Source of the DNA: Pandoraea bronchicola
Lineage (GTDB): Bacteria > Pseudomonadota > Gammaproteobacteria > Burkholderiales > Burkholderiaceae
Length of the DNA: 64,000 bases
Reading direction: 5' to 3'
Assembly: GCF_902459805.1 (NCBI RefSeq)
Contig: NZ_CABPST010000003.1
Location: 434,001 to 498,000 of the forward strand
Translations under genes and position numbers: made by a program
The notes under the pieces: generated by a model
Databases searched by the model: none
Told to the model about the DNA's origin: nothing
Seen by the model: only the letters and a program-made list of their open reading frames with translations
Shown: positions 58,089 to 64,000 of the stretch, one piece after another
Position numbering within the stretch: the first letter of the stretch is position 1
Layout: each line of letters begins with the position of its first letter

Positions 58089-59840
58089 TCACGCGGCAAG
58101 GAGAATGGTCAGGGCAATCAGAACGAAGACTGCGAGCATCACTGTGCGAATCGTCTTTCGATGGCGCTCTGCGATATCGCACATCGCGTCCATCCTGATA
58201 CGCGTCTGGAAAACGTCGAACACCGGGCGCGGGCACGTCGCGGTGTGCGACGGAGTTCGCCAACTTTTGAAATCGGGCAGCAAGCCGAGAATTGGCGAGA
58301 GGATCGCGTTCGGCGTTGGCGGAGACTCCAAGCCAGGTGCCCCAACATCGGGAGCAGGGCCTGCGTCGACCAGTACCGGATTGATCACATTGACGCCGGG
58401 AGTGTTGACGACATTAACGTCTCTCGACAGTGGGTCACCGGGGCGTTCTCGGTCCTTGCCGCGATCATCGGGGCGAACTCGCGGGTCGGGATCTCGCCGA
58501 CCGTCCGGCCACACGCGATCCGGCCGGATTTGCACCTGAATTGGCACTACGCGCTCATAGTCGGGCGTCGGGCGTGAGAAGACGTCCACGAGCCGAGGCA
58601 CGGCATCACGGCTCTTTTCGTCCATCCACGCCTTCACTTCTTGTGGGGTAATCGGGGCGGTCATTCGATACGGCACCCCCTTGTAATCGCTGCGTTGACT
58701 GGCGATAGCGGCGAGAGCGTTGGCGACATCGGCAACGAATTTCGGATTGAGCGGAAGATCCAGTACGTCCTTGGATAGGCTGTCAAAAGACTCATCCAGC
58801 GACTTAAATGTCTCTCGCCTCTCCTGCGGGCCATATTCCGTTGGGTCTAAGGGTTCGGGGCGCCACTGCGAAACATTCAAGTCATCGAAGAACGTGTTTT
58901 TCTCGGGGCTTCGCACCCATTCGCACGTTTCAGTCGTCACTGTCCGAGTGCAAGTGGGCCATTTGAATGGGTCTGGGGCGCTTTTTGCGGCTTCTGGACA
59001 ATTTGGTGCAGTCAAATCCAACTCTGAGCCGAAGACCGTTTTACATTGCTCAGTTTCGTGCGACCGGAACGAGTGAGTGTTATGCAACTGCCCGTCGGCG
59101 TCGTACTCGTCAACAATTCGCACACGCAGGTTTCTAAACGTCTCCCCGTCGTTCTTGAGCTTGGTTTCGAAGTAGACCAAGAAGAACTTCTCGACGTCGG
59201 CGCGGTTGAGTACCAATGCCCTCAGGCCATCACCAGAAATGCGATACCAACCGCCTAGATTCCCGGACAGTTCCGGTTCCGGGGGATATTTCGCACACGG
59301 TGCACCAGCCTTGCAACTTGATTCGCGGTACACATTTGCCCCCGCTGCGGCCATGGCATCCCAAGGGTCATTTTTCACATTGATGTGCGTTGCCTTGTAT
59401 GCGGGCGGTTCGTATGGTTTCAGATGGGGGGGAATGGGAATATCGACTTTTCGTGTCAGCTCAAGCGTCCCATCGCCCATAGCGCTAATGCTGACTTCGG
59501 TCTTGCCGATCTTTCCGGCGACTAGCTCTCCCAACTGAGCGCCTATCAGCGTCGTCGCCAAGCCGAACCAGGTTGGCGCACCCGCCGCCATCAGCATCCG
59601 CTCGCCCAGCGTGGATTCCGTATGTTCGGTTGCAACCAATGACATCGCCCGATGGGTTGCTTCGATACGGGGATCACTTTCAGGAATCCCATCCCGTTCC
59701 GCCGCCTTCTGAGAGACGAGGGCGACGACCTGATTCAGTGTGAATGTCGCGAAGCCACCCATGAGTGGATTGGCCTCCACGTCTGACGCGCTATTTGCGA
59801 TGAAGGCGACCCCCAGCGCCACGACTAGAAGTTTCTTCAT
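58089..59840 (-). CDS. TspB-like adsorption / minor coat protein (pIII-like)
   Basis: A 583-residue exported protein. There is a signal peptide (KKLLVVALGVAFIANSASDVEA), a long periplasmic/virion region, a charged Pro/Arg/Asp linker (about residues 430-480), and a C-terminal anchor (TIRTVMLAVFVLIALTILLA). The end FDVFQTRIRMDAMCDIAERHR followed by the anchor matches the TspB C-terminal pattern. By position and layout it is the receptor-binding pIII analogue. ATG 59840 overlaps the stop of the 29-residue gene (TGATG). Confidence 0.85.
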   Translation of the reverse strand: MKKLLVVALGVAFIANSASDVEANPLMGGFATFTLNQVVALVSQKAAERDGIPESDPRIEATHRAMSLVATEHTESTLGERMLMAAGAPTWFGLATTLIGAQLGELVAGKIGKTEVSISAMGDGTLELTRKVDIPIPPHLKPYEPPAYKATHINVKNDPWDAMAAAGANVYRESSCKAGAPCAKYPPEPELSGNLGGWYRISGDGLRALVLNRADVEKFFLVYFETKLKNDGETFRNLRVRIVDEYDADGQLHNTHSFRSHETEQCKTVFGSELDLTAPNCPEAAKSAPDPFKWPTCTRTVTTETCEWVRSPEKNTFFDDLNVSQWRPEPLDPTEYGPQERRETFKSLDESFDSLSKDVLDLPLNPKFVADVANALAAIASQRSDYKGVPYRMTAPITPQEVKAWMDEKSRDAVPRLVDVFSRPTPDYERVVPIQVQIRPDRVWPDGRRDPDPRVRPDDRGKDRERPGDPLSRDVNVVNTPGVNVINPVLVDAGPAPDVGAPGLESPPTPNAILSPILGLLPDFKSWRTPSHTATCPRPVFDVFQTRIRMDAMCDIAERHRKTIRTVMLAVFVLIALTILLAA

Positions 59841-59929
59841 CACATGCTCCGCAGGCCTTGAACGACCGCCCATCCGCAGGCGATACCCCACGCGAAAAAC
59901 GTCAGATTCCAGAGTTCTTGTGAAGGCAT
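59840..59929 (-). CDS. 29-residue membrane protein (pVII/pIX-like candidate)
   Basis: A tiny gene coding for 29 residues, beginning MPSQELWNLTFFAWGIACG: one hydrophobic helix without signal peptide, the size and nature of the inovirus pVII/pIX minor coat proteins (about 32 residues). AAGGA lies six bases before the ATG on the reverse strand, and its stop overlaps the adsorption-gene start by one base (TGATG), which suggests translational coupling. The identity with pVII or pIX is inferred. Confidence 0.65.
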   Translation of the reverse strand: MPSQELWNLTFFAWGIACGWAVVQGLRSM

Positions 59930-59992
59930 TGGGAGTCCTTGGGGTAGCGGATGGACGGGCGGATTTCGAAAAGTGATGCGTTGAATCGACAA

Positions 59993-60196
59993 CTACGCAA
60001 CGTTTTCGGGAGCAGGCTCTTGGCACGCAGTGGGACTTCCGTCCGCGTTTCGCTGCGCCCCATGCCTTCTGCGCAGCCAGTCGAAAACGTCGATCACGAC
60101 TTGGCCGATTACCGTCCCAAGGAATCCGCCAATGAATGACAGCACCGCGGAGTAGGACATTAGGATTTGCAAGTGCTCAAACATCTTTTGTTCCAT
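59993..60196 (-). CDS. 67-residue single-helix membrane protein (phage)
   Basis: A 67-residue protein: N-terminal MEQKMFEHLQILMSYSAV, one long hydrophobic helix (VLSFIGGFLGTVIGQVVIDVF), then a basic and polar tail (DWLRRRHGAQ). It may be a minor coat or assembly protein. GAGG lies six bases before ATG 60196. The start is 11 bases from that of the forward-strand gene at 60208, and the two ribosome-binding sites occupy the same 11 bases on opposite strands. ATG 60184 is an alternative start. Confidence 0.65.
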   Translation of the reverse strand: MEQKMFEHLQILMSYSAVLSFIGGFLGTVIGQVVIDVFDWLRRRHGAQRNADGSPTACQEPAPENVA

Positions 60197-60207
60197 AGGA
60201 GACCTCA

Positions 60208-60513
60208 ATGAATGCATTTGGTGAGTACGGCCCCATTGTTCAGAACGCTGTACTGGGTTTTATCGCTTTGGCCCTTGCAATTGCGGCTGGGGTAAGTGGC
60301 TGGATCGCATTGCAAACAGATCCATTCCAATGGTGGCTGGCAGGAGTAACTGCGGCGCTTGCCCTCGCCTGCGCTATCGTCGTCATGAACGTGAAACTCT
60401 CTGCGGGCGAGATCATGAACGGGAAGCGTCCGGATCGCTTCCCTGAGTCACATCACGCTCAAGCGCCGCGAATCATGCCGAGAATCACCTTGGCGCTTTT
60501 GATTGCGACATAA
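60208..60513 (+). CDS. 101-residue two-helix membrane protein on the opposite strand of the phage structural operon
   Basis: A forward-strand gene in an otherwise reverse-strand operon. AGGAG lies six bases before the ATG. The product begins MNAFGEYGPIVQNAVLGF and has two clear hydrophobic helices (NAVLGFIALALAIAAGVSGW and WLAGVTAALALACAIVVMN), then a polar tail. The last 55 bases are antisense to the 3' end of the major coat gene. No reverse-strand gene fills this interval, which supports it. I do not recognise the family. An immunity or superinfection-exclusion role is possible but unsupported. Confidence 0.55.
   Translation: MNAFGEYGPIVQNAVLGFIALALAIAAGVSGWIALQTDPFQWWLAGVTAALALACAIVVMNVKLSAGEIMNGKRPDRFPESHHAQAPRIMPRITLALLIAT
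60421..60443 (-). terminator. Hairpin just after the major coat gene
   Basis: GGGAAGCG (60421-60428) pairs perfectly with CGCTTCCC (60436-60443). On the reverse strand it lies 16 bases past the coat stop, the place where filamentous phages carry a terminator that makes coat transcripts abundant. No T-tract follows. Confidence 0.5.
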
Positions 60514-60719
60514 ACGCCCGCCAGCAAGCCGGCGATAGCGATCACCCCCGTTGCCACGCTCGCGAAGCTGATTTGACCGGTGATCGCCGACACATCGAAA
60601 TTCATGGCCCCACCGCCGCCGCCACCTTCAGCGAATGCCAGAGCAGGAGCGGCGACCAAGGCAAGACCCGCGGTAGTGCGGGTGCCCAGCCGTTTGAGTC
60701 GTGCAAGTTGCGTTTTCAT
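60459..60719 (-). CDS. Major coat protein (pVIII-like)
   Basis: An 86-residue precursor: a basic, long signal peptide (TTAGLALVAAPALAFA, cleavage after AFA), a Gly-rich mature N-terminus (EGGGGGGAMNFDVSAI), and a single hydrophobic helix with basic C-terminus (ATGVIAIAGLLAGVYVAIKS, then AKVILGMIRGA). This is the classic pVIII layout. AAGGAAA precedes ATG 60719. A hairpin follows the stop. Confidence 0.92.
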   Translation of the reverse strand: MKTQLARLKRLGTRTTAGLALVAAPALAFAEGGGGGGAMNFDVSAITGQISFASVATGVIAIAGLLAGVYVAIKSAKVILGMIRGA

Positions 60720-60766
60720 GCGATTTCCTTACTTGAGAAATACCGGAGTGCGTCCGGTGCGCTGGC

Positions 60767-61042
60767 TTATCCCCGGCGTATGAAGCCGAGAATTGCGCCT
60801 ACATGGGCACTTACGACGTACAGTCCTACAACCGTCGTGAAGGCCAATGTCCAGAACCCCGCCATTTGTGCGACGTCAGCCGATGTTGGTGATGCGTTTG
60901 ATGATGTTGGGACGACTGCCACAACGGCGAAGTACTGGCCGTTTTCGGGCGGGCATAGTTGACGATCGGTCGGTGTCACCACCATCGACTGGTGAACGGG
61001 TTTGCAGCCCAATACGCGTGCGCTTTGTTCGCTCACTGTCAT
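60767..61042 (-). CDS. 91-residue phage protein with C-terminal membrane segment
   Basis: A small protein with a polar first half (MTVSEQSARVLGCKPVHQ; two more Cys region LCPPENGQYFAVV) and one hydrophobic segment near the end (GFWTLAFTTVVGLYVVSA). Not recognised; position just before the major coat gene suggests a minor coat or assembly factor. GAGGGGG precedes ATG 61042, which overlaps the stop of the upstream gene by four bases. Confidence 0.65.
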   Translation of the reverse strand: MTVSEQSARVLGCKPVHQSMVVTPTDRQLCPPENGQYFAVVAVVPTSSNASPTSADVAQMAGFWTLAFTTVVGLYVVSAHVGAILGFIRRG

Positions 61043-61299
61043 CCCCCTCGATTGATGTTGCGCAGGATCTGCCACGCGAACTTGGAGCAGGCCGGTTGCG
61101 GTAACTCGAGCGCTTCATAGGCGAGGTCGAGCGCACCCGCGAGAACCTGCACGGTTTCGTAAAGCAGCGCGGCTGCTTCGAGCATGCGGCCGAAGCGTTC
61201 GGTGTCATCCGCGCGAATGCCGCCAATGCGGGCGATACACATGCAAGTGCCGTCAGTGGCGGTCACGGTGCGGTTGATGAGGTCAGTGGGGGCTGTCAT
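61039..61299 (-). CDS. 86-residue phage protein of unknown function
   Basis: A soluble-looking protein beginning MTAPTDLINRTVTATDG with a helical middle (RMLEAAALLYETVQVLAGAL). I do not recognise it. Its stop overlaps the start of the next gene (ATGA, 61042-61039), so it belongs to the same early-to-structural operon. AGGT lies upstream of ATG 61299. Confidence 0.6.
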   Translation of the reverse strand: MTAPTDLINRTVTATDGTCMCIARIGGIRADDTERFGRMLEAAALLYETVQVLAGALDLAYEALELPQPACSKFAWQILRNINRGG

Positions 61300-61324
61300 A
61301 TCGGGACCTATACGGTTGCGGCTG

Positions 61325-61639
61325 TCATTGACGCTTGAGCGACTGGCTCATGGCCGAGCGCATGCATGGGGGCAGCAGATGGCCGTCGTAATCCATGATT
61401 CGGGCGACGAGCGCGCGCATGGTTTTGCACACGAATTGAATGCCGTCAGGACGCGTCCAGATGAAGCCCTTACCGGCTTTGATGAGGCGACGCAGAGGCA
61501 GCTTGAGGCGCAGTTGACGCCACGGACGGAAGGTAATCGGGAGAGGGCGCGGCGCACGCCGCTGTTTGAGTCGAGCGGGACAGAGGCCGCCGAATAGGTC
61601 GAGAGACAGTTGGTGAAGCATCGCAACCCCCAATTCCAT
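61325..61639 (-). CDS. Basic phage protein of unknown function
   Basis: A 104-residue Arg/Leu-rich protein (PITFRPWRQLRLKLPLRRLI; FIWTRPDGIQFVCKTMRALV). The ribosome-binding site is weak and another start at 61618 (MLHQLSLDLFG) is possible. It lies between the SSB gene and the 86-residue gene in the same direction. It is less certain than its neighbours because overlapping frames are also open. Confidence 0.45.
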   Translation of the reverse strand: MELGVAMLHQLSLDLFGGLCPARLKQRRAPRPLPITFRPWRQLRLKLPLRRLIKAGKGFIWTRPDGIQFVCKTMRALVARIMDYDGHLLPPCMRSAMSQSLKRQ

Positions 61640-61738
61640 CACGGCCGCTTAGCGGTGACGGTGCAAAGAATCTGGCGGGGGGCCGGATATGACTACAGGT
61701 TGTCGTCTTTTAGATAGACGACGTGAGGCTAGGCAAAG

Positions 61739-62365
61739 CTATGCGGCGGCAGAGGCGGTAGCCTTCGCAGCGGCGGTAGCCTTGGGAGTCGCGGTCGGGC
61801 GGGCGTCACTTACGTAGGGGTGCAACGCTACAATGCGCGGGACAAGGTGACAATCCATCGACTGCGTCATAGCGAACTCGGCGAAGTACTCGCCCTTCGG
61901 GGTTTCTTTGGCGAACTCGGGCAGAGTGATTGTGCCAACGATGCGCCGAGGGCCATCGCTTGAGTTTGGCCACAGGATGCATTGCGCAGTACGCATGTCA
62001 TAAGGACGGCCGGTTTTGCTGGATATGCCCTCGCGTCGTACAACGTTGATGATGCTGACCCTCTGCTTTTCGATTGGAGAGGTAGGGTTGGCACCATCTC
62101 CGAAGGGTTGCAGCGCGACAATGCGCGGGACAAGCTGGCCCTCAAATGATCGTCCGAAAGCGAATTCCGCAAGGTATTCGCCTTCGCGCGAATCTTTGAG
62201 TACGTCGGGAAGTGTGATCAAACCAACAACGGAGTCGTCTCCCTCGCTAGTCGTTTGCCAGAGGATGCAATCCGCTATGCGCATGTCGTAAGGACGGCCG
62301 GTTTTGATGGATACGCCTTGTCGTCGGGTGACTTCGAGGATGGTGAGCTTTTGCTTGCTGGTCAT
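61739..62365 (-). CDS. Tandem-duplicated gpV-like single-stranded-DNA-binding protein
   Basis: A 208-residue protein made of two homologous halves. Half one (about residues 6-88) has GVSIKTGRPYDMRIADCILW, LPDVLKDSREGEYLAEFAFG and QLVPRIVALQPF; half two (about 102-186) has GISSKTGRPYDMRTAQCILW, LPEFAKETPKGEYFAEFAMT and HLVPRIVALHPY. The pattern KTGRPY followed by alternating beta strands and a terminal PRI-L-P strand is that of inovirus gpV-type ssDNA-binding proteins, which are normally single-domain dimers. An Ala/Thr/Lys tail follows. AGGAG precedes ATG 62365. It is the first gene of the phage operon, divergent from the repressor. The duplication is certain; the SSB call is by pattern and position. 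Confidence 0.7.
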   Translation of the reverse strand: MTSKQKLTILEVTRRQGVSIKTGRPYDMRIADCILWQTTSEGDDSVVGLITLPDVLKDSREGEYLAEFAFGRSFEGQLVPRIVALQPFGDGANPTSPIEKQRVSIINVVRREGISSKTGRPYDMRTAQCILWPNSSDGPRRIVGTITLPEFAKETPKGEYFAEFAMTQSMDCHLVPRIVALHPYVSDARPTATPKATAAAKATASAAA

Positions 62366-62455
62366 AAAGACTCCTGAGTTGGTTGGTCTAAAACGACTCG
62401 AACGAAGTTCATATGCACACCGAATAATAGTGCAGATTTCTGCACCAGTGAGATT
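62366..62455. promoter_or_regulatory. Divergent phage control region with probable repressor operator
   Basis: Between the SSB operon and the XRE gene. GTGCAG (62430-62435) and CTGCAC (62440-62445) form a 6-bp-arm palindrome around ATTT, 10 bases before the repressor start; a further GTGCA-related half site (ATGCAC, 62413-62418) lies nearby. The region is AT-rich (CGAATAATAG). It is likely bound by the repressor to control both directions. Confidence 0.5.
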
Positions 62456-62818
62456 ATGCGCACCGATATCGGAATTCGCCTAAGGGAAGAGCGACTACGA
62501 CTGGGCTACTCGCAGACGGAGTTCGCCGCGCTTGGAGGAGCATCCAAGCGCTCGCAAATTGATTGGGAATGCGGAAAGACGTCACCGACCGCAGAGTTTC
62601 TAGCCGCTCTTGCGGCCGCTGGGGTGGACGCGTTGTACGTACTGACAGGTGCGCGCTCGAAAACGGTAGATGCGTCGCTCACTTGGGAGGAGCAGGCGCT
62701 GCTCGACAACTACCGGCACAGCACCCCCGATGATCGAGCGGTTATCCGGAGGATGGGACTTGCTCTATCGAAACCGGCCATCCGAAAGCGGCGCAATGGA
62801 ACGACCGGCGAAGACTAA
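62456..62818 (+). CDS. XRE-family phage repressor
   Basis: A 120-residue protein with an N-terminal Cro/C1 helix-turn-helix (IGIRLREERLRLGYSQTEFA, LGGASKRSQIDWECGKTSPT) and a helical C-terminal part (WEEQALLDNYRHSTPDDRAV) found in many prophage regulators. It is divergent from the phage operon across a palindromic operator, the normal arrangement for a lysogeny repressor. Confidence 0.85.
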   Translation: MRTDIGIRLREERLRLGYSQTEFAALGGASKRSQIDWECGKTSPTAEFLAALAAAGVDALYVLTGARSKTVDASLTWEEQALLDNYRHSTPDDRAVIRRMGLALSKPAIRKRRNGTTGED

Positions 62819-62969
62819 GCCAAAAGCCGAAATTATCCCTTTCAAAACGAGGGCTTAGAAAGAATCTGACCCCGATCAATAGCGCTTACCGGCATCAATT
62901 GCATGCGTCTCGCTGTTGGCCAAATTTAAAAAGTGCCCCCCAAACGTAAGATAGAACGAGGCACTTCGT

Positions 62970-63479
62970 ATGGTATGGCCGATCATTTTCGGATTAGTGG
63001 CAGTACTCATCATCACTCTCGCGGTCGTCGTCGCATGGCGCCATGCGCGCGACAAAATATCGCAGTCTAGACGCGAGCCTTGCACGATCGATGTGGAAGC
63101 ATATTTCGCTGTGGCGCCGCTTACAAAATCAGAGCAGGCGTTCCACAAGTTTTTGAAGACATGTTTGCCACATCAAACCTTGTTCGCGCACGTCGCCGTT
63201 GGAAAGATGGTGCGGACGAAGTGGTGGGCTTCAGACTTTCATCATCAGCGTATCGCTGATTTATCCGTCGATTTTCTGATCTGTCGACCCGATAACACAA
63301 TCATTGCTGCCATTGAACTCGGTGACGCGTCACGCGATACACCTGAATATCGCCACCGCGCTGCGAAGTTGGAAGCACTCATGCAAGCTGTCGGTGTGCC
63401 GATGATCCGTTGGGATGTTCGTCGCCCTCCAGGCTCGTTGGAGGTGAGAAAAATAATAGAAGAGATCTCGAATCTTTGA
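62970..63479 (+). CDS. DUF2726 domain protein with N-terminal membrane anchor
   Basis: A 169-residue protein with one N-terminal membrane segment (FGLVAVLIITLAVVVAW), then a DUF2726 domain: PLTKSEQAFHKFLKTCLP, VAVGKMVR, RIADLSVDFLICRPDN, IAAIELGDAS, GVPMIRWDVRR. The D...F.IC...E.D pattern recalls restriction-endonuclease-like folds, with Asp/Glu in DFLIC and AAIELGD. Function is unknown. It follows the repressor in the same direction and could be prophage cargo or the first host gene. Confidence 0.75.
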   Translation: MVWPIIFGLVAVLIITLAVVVAWRHARDKISQSRREPCTIDVEAYFAVAPLTKSEQAFHKFLKTCLPHQTLFAHVAVGKMVRTKWWASDFHHQRIADLSVDFLICRPDNTIIAAIELGDASRDTPEYRHRAAKLEALMQAVGVPMIRWDVRRPPGSLEVRKIIEEISNL

Positions 63480-63603
63480 GCACGGTGAACTCCTCCGCAA
63501 AGTTGGAATGACGATTGGCGAAGGAATTTAGTCGAACGAATGCCAGACACAGGCGTTCAATTTTCGTGTGACGCCGAGCTTGGTCTCTTTTTTCAGTTCA
63601 CTT

Positions 63604-63753
63604 ATGCCCGTAATTCAATTCAAGAGGCGCTCACTAATTGCTCGTCTGCTCCGGGCGCTCTCCCGGAAAAGACGCCGGCGAGGACACGCCTTGGGGCGCT
63701 TGAATCGCGCGAAGACGTACTACGACCCGAAACAATTTCGACGTCGTATCTAG
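63604..63753 (+). CDS. Possible 49-residue basic protein
   Basis: A short frame beginning MPVIQFKRRSLIARLLRALS and ending KTYYDPKQFRRRI: very basic, protein-like, but without a clear ribosome-binding site, and overlapped by a second open frame (63540-63881). Treat as uncertain. Confidence 0.3.
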   Translation: MPVIQFKRRSLIARLLRALSRKRRRRGHALGRLNRAKTYYDPKQFRRRI

Positions 63754-63797
63754 CACGAAAAGTACGACCGACATTCATCAGCCAATGTCGCAGTGGA

Positions 63798-63823
63798 GCG
63801 GCCCACCGCATTGGATGGGCCGC
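63798..63823 (-). terminator. Hairpin downstream of the partial gene at the window end
   Basis: GCGGCCCA (63798-63805) pairs perfectly with TGGGCCGC (63816-63823), nine bases after the reverse-strand stop at 63832. No T-tract follows. Confidence 0.45.
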
Positions 63824-63831
63824 AACAGCGG

Positions 63832-64000
63832 TTACCGCACCAACCTCGGTTTCCCACCCCGTTTCGCCGCGTGAAGAATGACGTGGGGCCCCATTAACCC
63901 ATCTGTCGCCACCATTGCTTCCGCGAACGTCTCGAAGTAAATCGCGTGCTCGGGGTCGGATACATGCGCTCGCCTGATTTCTCCCGCTGCCTCGTCCCAT
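63832..64000 (-). CDS. 3' end of an unrecognised gene
   Basis: A reverse-strand frame open to the window end gives 55 residues (WDEAAGEIRRAHVSDPEHAI, then YFETFAEAMVATDGLMGPHV, then ILHAAKRGGKPRLVR) before TAA at 63834-63832. It has a natural protein composition, helical in the middle and basic at the end, unlike the frame-shifted alternatives. The start lies beyond the window. I do not recognise the family. Confidence 0.4.
   Translation of the reverse strand, partial: WDEAAGEIRRAHVSDPEHAIYFETFAEAMVATDGLMGPHVILHAAKRGGKPRLVR

Larger units (their letters stand above)
52713..62818. mobile_element. Filamentous phage (inovirus) prophage integrated at tRNA-His
   Basis: The region contains a tyrosine integrase, excisionase-like DUF4224 protein, HUH Rep, secretin (pIV), Zot (pI), DUF2523 (pVI-like), TspB-like adsorption protein (pIII-like), small membrane proteins, major coat protein, gpV-like ssDNA-binding protein and a divergent XRE repressor: a complete inovirus set, almost all on the reverse strand. 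The left edge at the tRNA 3' end is inferred from the position of the integrase. I searched 62800-64000 for a copy of the tRNA 3' end and found none, so the right edge is only a minimum. Confidence 0.88.

Noticed and set aside
63540-63881. 113-codon forward frame
   Set aside because: It overlaps the more protein-like 49-codon frame and the reverse-strand partial gene, and its composition changes abruptly along its length with no start signal.

Overview
The window is high-GC betaproteobacterial chromosome with compact, mostly co-oriented housekeeping operons. The gene order (ndk-rlmN-rodZ-ispG-hisS-yfgM-bamB-der-hfq-hflXKC-hisZ-purA, aceE-aceF-lpdA followed by a phasin, and lutAB) and the protein sequences point to Burkholderiaceae, most likely Pandoraea or a close relative. 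The genus is inferred from memory of family sequences, not from a search.

Layout. 1-555: the 3' end of rlmD. 744-1445: a reverse-strand Bax-inhibitor-1 membrane protein. 1852-18414: a long forward run of core genes covering nucleotide metabolism (ndk, purA, a phosphoribosyltransferase), rRNA/tRNA methylation (rlmN), cell shape (rodZ), isoprenoids (ispG), histidyl-tRNA synthetase and its paralogue hisZ, outer-membrane assembly (yfgM-like, bamB), ribosome GTPases (der, hflX), hfq, and the membrane-protease regulators hflK/hflC. 18683-23669: a secreted Cys-rich protein, then oligopeptidase A, folD and a FixJ-type regulator on the reverse strand. 23666-26149: its PAS histidine kinase. 26491-33413: the pyruvate dehydrogenase operon, with a gene for an HslV/proteasome-like Ntn-hydrolase between aceF and lpdA. 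33802-34362: a phasin whose promoter is flanked by two perfect PhaR-type operators. 34846-42068: histone-deacetylase-like hydrolase, EamA exporter, nitroreductase, penicillin-binding endopeptidase, an IclR regulator, and a membrane protein with a 17-unit heptad-repeat tail. 42159-49507: lutA/lutB without lutC; then, reverse strand, a cystine-type ABC permease and binding protein without an ATPase, pyrD, the N-degron transferases bpt/aat and a Nudix hydrolase. 49690-52712: initiator tRNA-fMet, GNAT, EamA, dusA and tRNA-His.

52713 to about 62818 (possibly to the window end): a filamentous phage (inovirus) prophage next to tRNA-His. Reading in its direction of transcription (reverse strand): a single-stranded-DNA-binding protein made of two tandem copies of one domain, small accessory proteins, the major coat protein, two tiny membrane proteins, a TspB/pIII-like adsorption protein, a DUF2523/pVI-like protein, Zot (pI), its own secretin (pIV), a non-coding hairpin region, an HUH rolling-circle Rep, a DUF4224 excisionase-like protein and a tyrosine integrase. 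An XRE repressor is divergent at the far end. Unusual points are the duplicated SSB, a forward-strand two-helix membrane gene inside the reverse-strand structural operon whose ribosome-binding site is the reverse complement of its divergent neighbour's, and an unannotated-size 29-residue membrane protein coupled to the adsorption gene.

Past 62818 there is a DUF2726 protein, a possible small basic protein and the 3' end of an unrecognised reverse-strand gene. I could not find a right attachment repeat, so the prophage boundary there is open.
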